From assembly GCA_963676725.1 (NCBI GenBank), contig OY781463.1, positions 992,001 to 1,056,000 on the forward strand: 64,000 nt of DNA, in the 5' to 3' direction. This document shows positions 17,286-26,193 of the stretch, piece by piece. Both the position numbers and the translations under genes were made by a program. Position 1 is the stretch's first letter. Each line of letters starts with the position of its first letter. Under the pieces are notes generated by a model, which worked only from the letters and a program-made list of their open reading frames with translations, did not search any database and was not told where the DNA came from. The DNA is from G963662905 sp963676725 (GTDB taxonomy: Bacteria > Bacteroidota > Bacteroidia > Bacteroidales > WRLA01).

Positions 17286-18230
17286 TTAATATAAATATCG
17301 TGTTAACTGTCCGGCTTCCAGAATAATAAACCGAAAAGCCAATCCTCCAAAAAGAACCAATATACTCGGGATGGATACCGGAATATGATAGCCTTTCAGT
17401 TCCAATATTTCGATACCGGCAGGAATTATCAGGCCCATAAAAACCACGAAGACCCAAAAAACAGTAGTGAATTCACCACCAAGGAACAGACGAACGGATT
17501 CAATTTGCACCTCCGGGCCGGCAAGGTATCCCATAAACATATGTGTAATGAGGAAAAGCTCAATGCCAATGAGAATGAGGTCGATCTTGCTGAAAAGTTT
17601 GCGTTCCATCGCATCTTTTGAAAGCCACATAATTAATGCTGCTGCTGTAGATAAACCTGAGGTGAGGAATAAAGGACCCAAAATAGCGGTATTCCATAAT
17701 GGTCGTGCGTTAAATGCAGAAAGTAAAATACCGGTATAAATTCCCAGAATCACGGCGAAAATTAATAGTGGCCATGCAAGGGCTCTACGATTTTTTGTCA
17801 TCCATTCCTCAATGCCTAATAGGATTTTAATATTCCACCAATTCCAGTTGGGGAATATTTCGCGGATGAATGGAGCTGACCACAACATGCTGAAAGGAGT
17901 TACGACAAGGAGTGTCCATGCTCCCCAGGACATGGGCGATTCTAATCGAATGGTTGTGTACAATTGCCAGAAATACAGTTTGTTGTGTAGATCATAAAAT
18001 AATGCGGACAAGCCAATGATCAGTAAAAAAGGAACAAACATTGGCGCCCATTTTACCGCCGAGGGCAGTTCTTTTGTTTTTCCGGCAAGAACATAGTAGG
18101 CCGAGAAAAAAAGCAATCCGGCAGCTAAGCCGCCAACAAAAAGATAAATGGCAATTTCCCAGCCCCAAACATGAAGATAGGGGTCAACACCGGGGTTCAT
18201 TCTGCCACTAGTTATAATTTCTTCTCTCAT
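17286..18230 (-). CDS. NrfD/PsrC-type membrane anchor of polysulfide/thiosulfate reductase
   Basis: 314 residues, about eight membrane helices, typical of NrfD/PsrC. The start GVDPYLHVWGWEIAIYLFVGGLAAGLLF matches the family's first helix. This subunit exchanges electrons between quinol and the Fe-S subunit. It ends FIILEAGQLTRYL, a usual feature near the C-terminus. It is the third gene of the molybdoenzyme set, after the A and B subunits, with short spacing. Substrate cannot be told from this subunit alone; sulfur compounds are inferred from neighbours. Confidence 0.88.
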   Translation of the reverse strand: MREEIITSGRMNPGVDPYLHVWGWEIAIYLFVGGLAAGLLFFSAYYVLAGKTKELPSAVKWAPMFVPFLLIIGLSALFYDLHNKLYFWQLYTTIRLESPMSWGAWTLLVVTPFSMLWSAPFIREIFPNWNWWNIKILLGIEEWMTKNRRALAWPLLIFAVILGIYTGILLSAFNARPLWNTAILGPLFLTSGLSTAAALIMWLSKDAMERKLFSKIDLILIGIELFLITHMFMGYLAGPEVQIESVRLFLGGEFTTVFWVFVVFMGLIIPAGIEILELKGYHIPVSIPSILVLFGGLAFRFIILEAGQLTRYLY

Positions 18231-18246
18231 AAGTACTTAATCTTTA

Positions 18247-18780
18247 TCAGATTAGATAATAAACATTCGGTTTGGTGCCTGCTTCAGGAGCCAAGACTTT
18301 CCATTTTCGTGTGCGTAATGCTATAGAGATTTCACTGTTCGGATCGTCGAGGTTTCCAAAAATCATGCAATGTGTTGGGCAAACCGAAACGCATGCGGGA
18401 TCTTGCCCTTTTTCTATGCGATGAACGCAAAAAGTGCATTTATCGGCATAACCTTTCGGATTGGTGAAGCGTGCATCATAAGGGCAGCTTTCGATACATG
18501 CTGCACAACCAATGCATTTTGTGGGTTCCACCAGAACAATTCCACCTTCAGCATAATGACTGGCTCCGGTAGGGCAGCAACGCACACATGGCGAATTGTC
18601 GCAATGATTGCATCGTTCGCTGCGGATTTCAGCTTCTAAGTTTGGGAAAGTTCCATCGGTCACTTCAACAATCCAGTCGCGGCAATAACCTAATGGAACA
18701 TCGTTTTCAAGCTGGCAAGCTACCACGCAATCGGAACATCCAACGCATAATTTTGTGTCTATGGCCATTGCATACCTCAT
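18247..18780 (-). CDS. Four-cluster [4Fe-4S] electron-transfer subunit (PsrB/PhsB-like)
   Basis: 177 residues. Sixteen cysteines fall in four groups: CVGCSDCVVAC near the N-terminus, CNHCDNSPCVRCC, CIGCAACIESC, and CTFCVHRIEKGQDPACVSVC. This is the standard ferredoxin-like subunit of complex iron-sulfur molybdoenzymes. It has no signal peptide and is expected to travel with the Tat-exported catalytic subunit. Its ATG overlaps the catalytic-subunit stop (ATGA), so the two are translationally coupled. Confidence 0.92.
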   Translation of the reverse strand: MRYAMAIDTKLCVGCSDCVVACQLENDVPLGYCRDWIVEVTDGTFPNLEAEIRSERCNHCDNSPCVRCCPTGASHYAEGGIVLVEPTKCIGCAACIESCPYDARFTNPKGYADKCTFCVHRIEKGQDPACVSVCPTHCMIFGNLDDPNSEISIALRTRKWKVLAPEAGTKPNVYYLI

Positions 18781-21020
18781 GATTTACCTCCTTCCATTGG
18801 CTTTTCAGTAATAAATGTGACAAAATTGCCACGCATTCCTGTGCCGCCCATGATTGGGTCAACCATTACATTCGTTATTAAACGGGCATCGCTAATGCCT
18901 TTACCAAAGGTCTTTTTGAGTTTCTTATTGCTATGGCCAAAACCATGAACCAAATAAACCGAATCGAAACGAATACGCTCCGTAACCCGAACATTAATGC
19001 TGAAATTGGACACTACGCCATCCTGATTTTTCAACCAAACTGCCTGTCCGTTTTTTAAATCCCATTCTTTGGCAACTTTTGGATTCACCCACAACACGTT
19101 TTGTTTGTAAAGTTCGTAGAGGTTTGGGTTATTGGTTGTCCTGCTGAACGAATGCATGGGCGCCCGTCCATAATTCAGGCGGTAAAAACCGGGATCCGGT
19201 TCGGGATGTGCAGTATATTTTGGCATTGGATCGAAGCCTTCATTTTGTAATGCTGTAGAATACAGCTCAATTTTTCCTGTATTCGTATTGAATTCTATTT
19301 CTTCGCCTTTCCGGAAATAGAGGTCATCAAATTCTCTTGGAAAGGTCTTTACACCAATTTGTTGCATTTCTTTTAATGAGGATCCTTTTTGCTTTAATTG
19401 CCAGTCGAGCACTTCTTCGATATGTTCGTATTGAAAATAATCGCCTAGTCCTAGTTTTTCGCCCAGTTTTTTTGCAATCCACCAGTCCGGTTTTGAGTCG
19501 TATAAAGGTTTTTGCGCCGGCATTCTTAAGGCTAGCGTTGGGAAACGGTGCATACTACTTCTCACCGCATCATAACGTTCGAGATAGGTGCATTCGGGTA
19601 AAAGTACATCTGCATAGCCTGTAATTTCCATCGGCATGGTATCAATCACGACCAATAATTCCAGCTCTTGGATTGCTTTTAGTGTATTGGCTTGATTTGG
19701 TAGTGTTTCAATCAGGTTTGTGCCATTCACAATCCATGCTTTAAAGCTACAGTCACGGTTTGATGAGGGGATGGTAGCATCGCAAATTCCTGATGCTAAG
19801 GCGAGGTCGGCTAGTTTGTATTTGCCCGGGAAAGCATCGCGCCAGCTTTTTTTAATTTTTGGGTAGGGTGGATGCGGAAAAGAAGGCAATGAAATACCAT
19901 CGCTCATATAAAAACCACCACGCCTGCCCCAAGAGCCAAGCAGTGCATTTAAAATAGCTACAGCCCTGACTCTTTGCGTATCATCACCATACCATGTAAC
20001 GTGGCGTCCGGGATGAACAATTACAGCCGGCGAGGCCTTAGCCATTTCACGGGCAGTTTTGCGGATGGTGGCTGCATCAATGCCTGTAATGCCTTGTGCC
20101 CATTCCGGTGTCATGCTCGAAACATGCTGCTTTAATTCCTTAAAACCAAAGGTGTACTGCTCTACATAATCTTTATCATACGCATCTGTATTGATAATTT
20201 CATGAATCCATGCCAGTAAAAGCGCAAGGTCTGTAGATGGTTTTATGGGCAGCCAGTATTTCGATTTTCCGGCCACTGTGGAGAAACGAGGATCCACGGT
20301 GATAATACTTGCACCTCGGGTGATCGCTTGGGCAAGTTCTTGAACCTGACCATTGTGCATATTTTCGCCCAAATGGCTGCCAATCAGTACAAGACATTCT
20401 GTGTCGCGTATATCCGTTGGCTCCGGCGAATTTACACCGCTACCATAAGTGGCAATCCATGCTACTTCTCGTGGCCCGCGGCATTGCGCATATGATGGTG
20501 CTGTAATATTATCAGAACCAAAGGCTTTGAGTAAATGGCCCAGAAATTTGCCGCCACTGCCATGTGAGAAAAGGGCAACGCATTCGGGACCATGTTTTTT
20601 GGCGATTTCTTTGAGTTTTAAGGCAATATGATCCAAAGCTTCATCCCAGGAAACCTCTTCGTAATACTGTTTTCCGTTCTTTTCCCTTCTGATTCTGGGT
20701 TTTTTTAGGCGGTCAGGATCTGTATACATGCCAACGCCACCAGTTCCCCTGGGGCAAAGCCGCCCATTGCAATGTGGATCGTCTGCATTACCTGTTATTG
20801 TGCGTATATTCCCTTCCTTATCGCTATGCACCCATCCGGCACATTTCCAGAAACAGATTTCGCAATAAGTTGGGGTTCTTGTGGTTTCCGGATGCTCATC
20901 TTTTGATGATGCACCTTTAAATATAGAAGGACTGCCTGCAAATGCAATTGCGCTACCTGCCAATGCTGTTGCAGCAATACCTGCTCCCGTAATTTTTAAG
21001 AATTGCCTCCTGTTTGTCAT
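18777..21020 (-). CDS. Molybdopterin catalytic subunit, polysulfide/thiosulfate reductase-like
   Basis: 747 residues from the ATG at 21020. The Tat signal is MTNRRQFLKITGAG followed by a hydrophobic stretch. A [4Fe-4S] site is formed by Cys53, Cys56, Cys60 and Cys89 (CEICFWKC ... CPRG). A cysteine at 180 (SYAQCRGPREVA) is the likely Mo ligand. The C-terminal molybdopterin-dinucleotide domain has NPKVAKEWDLKNGQAVWL. The frame is open upstream to a GTG at 21083, but the promoter -7 box overlaps it, so that start is rejected. The enzyme would be periplasmic and reduce polysulfide or thiosulfate, or a related S compound, with quinol electrons. The YeeE/YedE and rhodanese genes downstream support sulfur. 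Confidence 0.88.
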   Translation of the reverse strand: MTNRRQFLKITGAGIAATALAGSAIAFAGSPSIFKGASSKDEHPETTRTPTYCEICFWKCAGWVHSDKEGNIRTITGNADDPHCNGRLCPRGTGGVGMYTDPDRLKKPRIRREKNGKQYYEEVSWDEALDHIALKLKEIAKKHGPECVALFSHGSGGKFLGHLLKAFGSDNITAPSYAQCRGPREVAWIATYGSGVNSPEPTDIRDTECLVLIGSHLGENMHNGQVQELAQAITRGASIITVDPRFSTVAGKSKYWLPIKPSTDLALLLAWIHEIINTDAYDKDYVEQYTFGFKELKQHVSSMTPEWAQGITGIDAATIRKTAREMAKASPAVIVHPGRHVTWYGDDTQRVRAVAILNALLGSWGRRGGFYMSDGISLPSFPHPPYPKIKKSWRDAFPGKYKLADLALASGICDATIPSSNRDCSFKAWIVNGTNLIETLPNQANTLKAIQELELLVVIDTMPMEITGYADVLLPECTYLERYDAVRSSMHRFPTLALRMPAQKPLYDSKPDWWIAKKLGEKLGLGDYFQYEHIEEVLDWQLKQKGSSLKEMQQIGVKTFPREFDDLYFRKGEEIEFNTNTGKIELYSTALQNEGFDPMPKYTAHPEPDPGFYRLNYGRAPMHSFSRTTNNPNLYELYKQNVLWVNPKVAKEWDLKNGQAVWLKNQDGVVSNFSINVRVTERIRFDSVYLVHGFGHSNKKLKKTFGKGISDARLITNVMVDPIMGGTGMRGNFVTFITEKPMEGGKS

Positions 21021-21082
21021 TTGAAGCTTTTTTAATGACATCAACACATAAAACGTATAGATGTATTTAAGTATATAGAACA

Positions 21083-21116
21083 CAAAAATACGACAATAAG
21101 TTATGGCTTCGACAAA
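21083..21116 (-). promoter_or_regulatory. Promoter of the sulfur operon
   Basis: On the minus strand: TTTG (21113-21116), 22 bases, TATTTTTG (21083-21090), matching the Bacteroidota consensus. Predicted start near 21076 gives a leader of about 56 bases. No other promoter of this quality was noticed before the last rhodanese gene, so the eight genes probably form one transcript. Confidence 0.7.
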
Positions 21117-21248
21117 AACTGATGAATATCATAATAATTCTAATATTATGATATTTAATAGATTGTGATTTTCAACTATTTAAAATTATTCAAATTGAAT
21201 ATTTCATAGTATTGAAAATTAATGTTTTGCAAAAAATATTTAAACTGA

Positions 21249-22448
21249 TTATAAATTAAGATTTTCATTACTATTTTGCTGTTTTGTATGCCAGATTTGA
21301 GCCTGATATAAGATATTCGCTACAAAATGGATCGGGTGCAACAGCAGCTCTTTTACTTTACCACTGGCATCAATCATCAGAGGAAGGGCAGAAAAAGCAT
21401 ATTGTAGGGCTTTATAAAGCTCTCTGTTTCTTGAGTTTAGCATGATGCTTTTTACGGTTGGATTGCGTAGCTCAGCACTAATGGCAGAAAATGCAGCAAC
21501 CACTAATAAGGCGCGTTCATCCATATAAATACCTTGCAAAAGATTATTGATGCTGATATTATCAGGAAATAGACTGATGTCTCCTAAAAAAACAAGGGAG
21601 AAGAGCGGTATCAATATCAATTGTGTCCAGAAAACGGGTTTGGATAATCGGCGTAAAAAACTTTTGTATTCAATGCCAACCCATACTAAATAGGCAAAAG
21701 GAAGGATGTGGATAAAAATATTTTCTATTTTGTTCAATAATATTAATATGCCAATAAGAGCTATAAAATGTATAAACAGCCAAAATATTGAGTGGTTTTT
21801 ATTAGGGTCGATATTCATAAATGAACCTTCCTGCAACTTCAGCTTGAGCGATATGCGGCTCTTGATAAAAGCAGGGTCTATGGCAAGTCTGGCGGCATGA
21901 TATCCGAGATAAACAGATGTTGCTCCGGCAGTTACATAAATAAATAGGATGAGGCCTGCTAAATACCAAATACTTATCTCGCCCAATCCGGATTGTTTTG
22001 CGATAAATTCATAGAAATTGATGTAAATCTTGAAAATATCGAGTCCAAAGAGCAAAAACAAACTGAAAAGTTTATGAAAAAGAGCACTGGAAACGCTGAT
22101 GATTCCTGCAATGGCCATGGCAATAAAGCTCTTGCCAAAAAGGCGTATGCCTGTTTCCATCAAGAATGCCTCCATCATTATCCCAATCATTGGTCCAAGG
22201 ATAATGGCGCTGGGCGATACGGCTTTCATCAAGGCACAGATTAGGCCGGTGCGTATCAGTAAACCTTTTTCGGGCCATAAACGGAAAAATCCTGTCATAA
22301 TCATAATGCCTGCAGAAGCTAAAATACTGCCTGCAAAGGGAATACGAAGATTATGCAGATAGGAACCTATAATGATTTCTACAGCAGCCCATAAACCTCC
22401 AGCAATTGCTGCTTTTAACCAGAGTTCGTTATTTTTTTTTGTCGCCAT
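21249..22448 (-). CDS. Uncharacterised multi-span membrane protein next to mobA
   Basis: 399 residues from ATG 22448; the frame begins with a TTG three codons earlier, which is less likely. The N-terminal 190 residues are strongly hydrophobic with several helices and a motif GGLWAAVEIIIGSYLHNLRIPF. The overall look is of an integral membrane permease component, such as an ECF substrate-specific subunit, but I do not recognise a family. The C-terminal half has four more hydrophobic segments and ends in a polar tail. It overlaps the end of mobA by 20 bases, so the two are co-transcribed. A role with molybdenum cofactor or its enzyme is inference from position. Confidence 0.5.
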   Translation of the reverse strand: MATKKNNELWLKAAIAGGLWAAVEIIIGSYLHNLRIPFAGSILASAGIMIMTGFFRLWPEKGLLIRTGLICALMKAVSPSAIILGPMIGIMMEAFLMETGIRLFGKSFIAMAIAGIISVSSALFHKLFSLFLLFGLDIFKIYINFYEFIAKQSGLGEISIWYLAGLILFIYVTAGATSVYLGYHAARLAIDPAFIKSRISLKLKLQEGSFMNIDPNKNHSIFWLFIHFIALIGILILLNKIENIFIHILPFAYLVWVGIEYKSFLRRLSKPVFWTQLILIPLFSLVFLGDISLFPDNISINNLLQGIYMDERALLVVAAFSAISAELRNPTVKSIMLNSRNRELYKALQYAFSALPLMIDASGKVKELLLHPIHFVANILYQAQIWHTKQQNSNENLNL

Positions 22449-23010
22449 AGTGCTCAAGGTAGTTGCTGTAGTCTTCAGGAGTATTTAAATTTAGAAAAAT
22501 AGTATTGGGTTGTTTCATAGGATAATAGGAGCATCGAAGCATGGCAAGCGATTTATAGATGGCGTTTTCATTTTTATTTAGCTGTTGCTCAAAAACAGGG
22601 ATGCAATTCCGATGGTACAGAGCGCAGAGTGGTTCAATTTTACCATCGGGATGTTGCGGAATGCACGCATCTATATTTGGTGCTGCCGTTTTGATCAGTT
22701 GCTCCAAAAAGGAAATTTTAATCAAGGGCAAATCAACAGCCAAGACGAGATAATATTCCGCTTTGCTTTGCTTCATGCTGGAATAGATCCCGCCAAGTGG
22801 ACCGCGATTAGTAATCATATCGTCAATTACAGGAAGGCCGAGCTTGTCGTATTTCTCTTTTGGCCCGCTGATATAAATCGTTTTTGTGAGTGCTTTCGCT
22901 TTATTAATCAGATTTTCCACTAAGACAGAACCGTGAATGCTGAGCAGGGCTTTATCCTTTCCCATGCGTTTGCTTTTGCCTCCTGCCAATATTATTACAG
23001 CTAAATCCAT
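22429..23010 (-). CDS. mobA: Molybdenum cofactor guanylyltransferase
   Basis: 193 residues. MobA links GMP to molybdopterin to make the dinucleotide cofactor needed by enzymes like the reductase encoded downstream. The nucleotide-binding signature LAGGKSKRMGKDKALL lies at residues 8-23, GPLGGIYSSMK at about 71, and VLAVDLPLI (metal-binding Asp) at about 94. Length is normal for the family. It is the first gene of a two-gene unit with the membrane protein. The placement next to a bis-MGD enzyme operon is functionally coherent. Confidence 0.9.
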   Translation of the reverse strand: MDLAVIILAGGKSKRMGKDKALLSIHGSVLVENLINKAKALTKTIYISGPKEKYDKLGLPVIDDMITNRGPLGGIYSSMKQSKAEYYLVLAVDLPLIKISFLEQLIKTAAPNIDACIPQHPDGKIEPLCALYHRNCIPVFEQQLNKNENAIYKSLAMLRCSYYPMKQPNTIFLNLNTPEDYSNYLEHYGDKKK

Positions 23011-23521
23011 GTTTTATTTTTAGCAAAAATACGAATAATGATTAAAAGCGTGTTTCAAAGAGGCGTTTGTGATCCCTGTCCATTGGAAAAGCCTCTGGCT
23101 TAAAATATTGTCTGGGAAAAATATGCTAAAAACCAAATGATTATGGCTGATAAACCATAATCAAAAGGGTTTATAGACGAAGCAAATCCCCCTGACCTCA
23201 GCGAGGTCATATGTTTGTAGAAATGTGTCGATCATATGCCAAACCGACTCCGGATGGAGTCGTACATTATTATCCGTCTTATTCGATAATCGCATAGACA
23301 TATAAGCCTCTGGTAAAATTACCAATTTCTATAAAACACTTTGATAGCCAATTGAGTATAGTTGATAATACATTTTATATGGGAATGGTTTTTAACGAAG
23401 CAAATCCCCCTGACCTCAGCGAGGTCATATGTTTATAGAAAAGATTATTTGATGTATATTTGTATGACAAATTATATCTTTTCGAACAACCCAATCTTTT
23501 TGGGAATTAATAATAGAGATT

Positions 23522-23986
23522 ATGGCAGATACCTATACCCAAATTTATATTCAGATTGTTTTTGCTGTTAAAAACCGAAGTGCTTTGATTCAGCCTGTAT
23601 GGGAAGAGGAATTATACAAATACATTAGTGGTATTACAGGAAACAAAGACCAAAAACTCCTTGCTATTAATGGTACATCAAATCATATCCATCTACTTAT
23701 TGGGATGAAACCAACTTGTTGTCTTTCTGATTTTGTGAGAGAAATTAAAAAATCTTCAAGTACATTTATTAATGAGAAAAATTTTAGTCATTTTAAATTT
23801 CGATGGCAAGACGGTTTTGGAGCATTTTCATATAGTCATTCGCAGTTAACTAATGTGATACAGTATATTGCTAACCAAAAGGAACATCACAAAAAGAGGT
23901 CTTTTAAAGAGGAGTACGTTAGGTTTTTAAAAGATTTTGAAATAGAATTTAAAAATGAATATTTGTTTGAATGGATCGATGATTAA
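23522..23986 (+). CDS. Y1 transposase (IS200-like / REP-associated tyrosine transposase), copy 1
   Basis: 154 residues, Transposase_17 (Y1_Tnp) type. The HUH metal site is NHIHLLI (His55, His57) and the nucleophile is probably Tyr115 in VIQYIANQKEHH. These enzymes cut and join single-stranded DNA at hairpins. The gene is flanked on both sides by the palindromes of the array, as in REPtrons, with no classical terminal inverted repeats. It lies 119 bases after one GACCTCAGCGAGGTC hairpin. Longer frames reading into the upstream hairpins are not considered real. Confidence 0.92.
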   Translation: MADTYTQIYIQIVFAVKNRSALIQPVWEEELYKYISGITGNKDQKLLAINGTSNHIHLLIGMKPTCCLSDFVREIKKSSSTFINEKNFSHFKFRWQDGFGAFSYSHSQLTNVIQYIANQKEHHKKRSFKEEYVRFLKDFEIEFKNEYLFEWIDD

Positions 23987-24532
23987 ATATCATATAAATA
24001 ATTGAATAGTTTAATCATCTGTTGGAAATTGGATTTTTGTTTTTATCATTCGACCCCGCTGGGGTCGTTGGCTTATTTATGTTGTTGTTTTATAAACATA
24101 TAACCCCTCTGGGGTTAAATTGCTATTCTATTAAAACCTATTGAAAAACAGGTTTATAGCATTTATAAAGCAATATAATATGAGATAAATTTCTACGAAG
24201 CAAATCCCCCTGACCTCAGCGAGGTCATATGTTTGTAGAAATGTGTCGATCATATGCCAAACCGACTCCGGATGGAGTCGTACATTATTGTTCGGCCTTA
24301 TCTGAAATTGCAAAAACATATTAGCCTCTGGTTAAATTTCTATAAAACACTATGAAAAACAAATGAATAGCATCTATAATGTCTTATAAAAAGGAATGTT
24401 TTTCGACGAAGCAAATCCCCCTGACCTCAGCGAGGTCATATGTTTATAGAAAAGATTATTTGATGTATATTTGTATGACAAATTATATCTTTTCGAACAA
24501 CCCAATCTTTTTGAGAATTAATAATAGAGAAT

Positions 24533-24997
24533 ATGGCAGATACCTATACCCAAATTTATATTCAGATTGTTTTTGCTGTTAAAAACCGAAGTGCTTTGAT
24601 TCAGCCTGTATGGGAAGAGGAATTATACAAATACATTAGTGGTATTACAGGAAACAAAGACCAAAAACTCCTTGCTATTAATGGTACATCAAATCATATC
24701 CATCTACTTATTGGGATGAAACCAACTTGTTGTCTTTCTGATTTTGTGAGAGAAATTAAAAAATCTTCAAGTACATTTATTAATGAGAAAAATTTTAGTC
24801 ATTTTAAATTTCGATGGCAAGACGGTTTTGGAGCATTTTCATATAGTCATTCGCAGTTAACTAATGTGATACAGTATATTGCTAACCAAAAGGAACATCA
24901 CAAAAAGAGGTCTTTTAAAGAGGAGTACGTTAGGTTTTTAAAAGATTTTGAAATAGAATTTAAAAATGAATATTTGTTTGAATGGATCGATGATTAA
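24533..24997 (+). CDS. Y1 transposase (IS200-like / REP-associated tyrosine transposase), copy 2
   Basis: Identical protein to copy 1 (154 residues, HUH His55/His57, Tyr115), exactly 1011 bases downstream. The same two hairpins follow it at 25062 and 25112. After this copy the hairpin units continue without another gene, in four further repeats. Both copies appear intact, so either may be active. Confidence 0.92.
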   Translation: MADTYTQIYIQIVFAVKNRSALIQPVWEEELYKYISGITGNKDQKLLAINGTSNHIHLLIGMKPTCCLSDFVREIKKSSSTFINEKNFSHFKFRWQDGFGAFSYSHSQLTNVIQYIANQKEHHKKRSFKEEYVRFLKDFEIEFKNEYLFEWIDD

Positions 24998-26193
24998 ATA
25001 TCATATAAATAATTGAATAGTTTAATCATCTGTTGGAAATTGGATTTTTGTTTTTATCATTCGACCCCGCTGGGGTCGTTGGCTTATTTATGTTGTTGTT
25101 TTATAAACATATAACCCCTCTGGGGTTAAATTGCTATTCTATTAAAACCTATTGAAAAACAGGTTTATAGCATTTATAAAGCAATATAATATGAGATAAA
25201 TTTCTACGAAGCAAATCCCCCTGACCTCAGCGAGGTCATATGTTTGTAGAAATGTGTCGATCATATGCCAAACCGACTCCGGATGGAGTCGTACATTATT
25301 GTTCGGCCTTATCTGAAATTGCAAAAACATATTAGCCTCTGGTTAAATTTCTATAAAACACTATGAAAAACAAATGAATAGCATCTATAATGTCTTATAA
25401 AAAGGAATGTTTTTCGACGAAGCAAATCCCCCTGACCTCAGCGAGGTCATATGTTTATAGAAATGTGTCGATTATATGCCAAACCGACTCCGGATGGAGT
25501 CGTACATTATTGTTCGGCCTTATCTGAAATTGCAAAAACATATAAGCCTCCGATTAAATTACTAATTCCATAAAACAATTTGAAAACCAAATGAATAGCA
25601 TCTATAATGTCTTATAAAAAGGAATGTTTTTCGACGAAGCAAATCCCCTGACCTCAGCGAGGTCATATGTTTATAGAAATGTGTCGATTATATGCCAAAC
25701 CGACTCCGGATGGAGTCGTACATTATTGTTCGGTCTTATCTGAAATTGCAAAAACATATTAGCCTCTGGTTAAATTACTAATTCCATAAAACAATTTGAA
25801 AACCAAATGAATAGCATCTATAATGTCTTATAAAAAGGAATGTTTTTCGACGAAGCAAATCCCCTGACCTCAGAGAGGTCATATGTTTATAGAAATGTGT
25901 CGATCATATGCCAAACCGACTCCGGATGGAGTCGTACATTATTGTTCGGCCTTATCTGAAATTGCAAAAACATATAAGCCTCTGGTTAAATTTCTATAAA
26001 ACACTATGAAAACCAAATGAATAGCATCTATAATGTCTTATAAAAAGGAATGTTTTTCGACGAAGCAAATCCCCTGACCTCAGCGAGGTCATATGTTTAT
26101 AGAAATGTGTCGATCATATGCCAAACCGACTCCGGATGGAGTCGTATATCATTCTGTCTTTCAACTATTGTTTATTTCATGTATTTTTGTCTC

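Larger units (their letters stand above)
23430..25440. repeat. Tandem duplication, period 1011 bp
   Basis: The segment from about 23430 to 24420 is repeated from about 24441 to 25431 with an offset of 1011. The two transposase genes have identical translations and their 3' flanks look identical; the 5' flank differs by a few bases just before the start codon (TTTTTGGGAATT against TTTTTGAGAATT, and AGATT against AGAAT). The near-identity shows that the duplication is recent or an assembly product. Confidence 0.85.
23190..26150. repeat. REP-like hairpin array around two Y1 transposase genes
   Basis: The palindrome GACCTCAGCGAGGTC occurs nine times (starts 23194, 23412, 24212, 24423, 25223, 25434, 25650, 25866, 26076; the 25866 copy has one change). 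A second palindrome CGACTCCGGATGGAGTCG occurs seven times (23245, 24263, 25274, 25485, 25701, 25917, 26127). Two further hairpins follow each transposase gene: CGACCCCGCTGGGGTCG (24051, 25062) and TAACCCCTCTGGGGTTA (24101, 25112). Spacing of the gene-free units is 210-216 bp. Such repeats are typical REP/BIME partners of RAYT transposases. No cargo gene lies inside the array. Confidence 0.85.

Noticed and set aside
21021..21083. Longer start for the molybdoenzyme subunit (GTG at 21083)
   Set aside because: It overlaps the -7 promoter box, and the Tat signal begins at 21020.
23362..23571. Small frame upstream of the transposase (also at 24379)
   Set aside because: It reads through a hairpin and into the transposase gene in another frame. 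No independent evidence supports it.
23190..26150. CRISPR array
   Set aside because: The repeats are palindromic hairpins at 210-216 bp spacing with conserved, not unique, sequence between them. No cas gene is present.
26050..26193. N-terminal extension of the MFS protein
   Set aside because: These 48 codons translate the hairpin repeat; the true protein start is the ATG at 26194.
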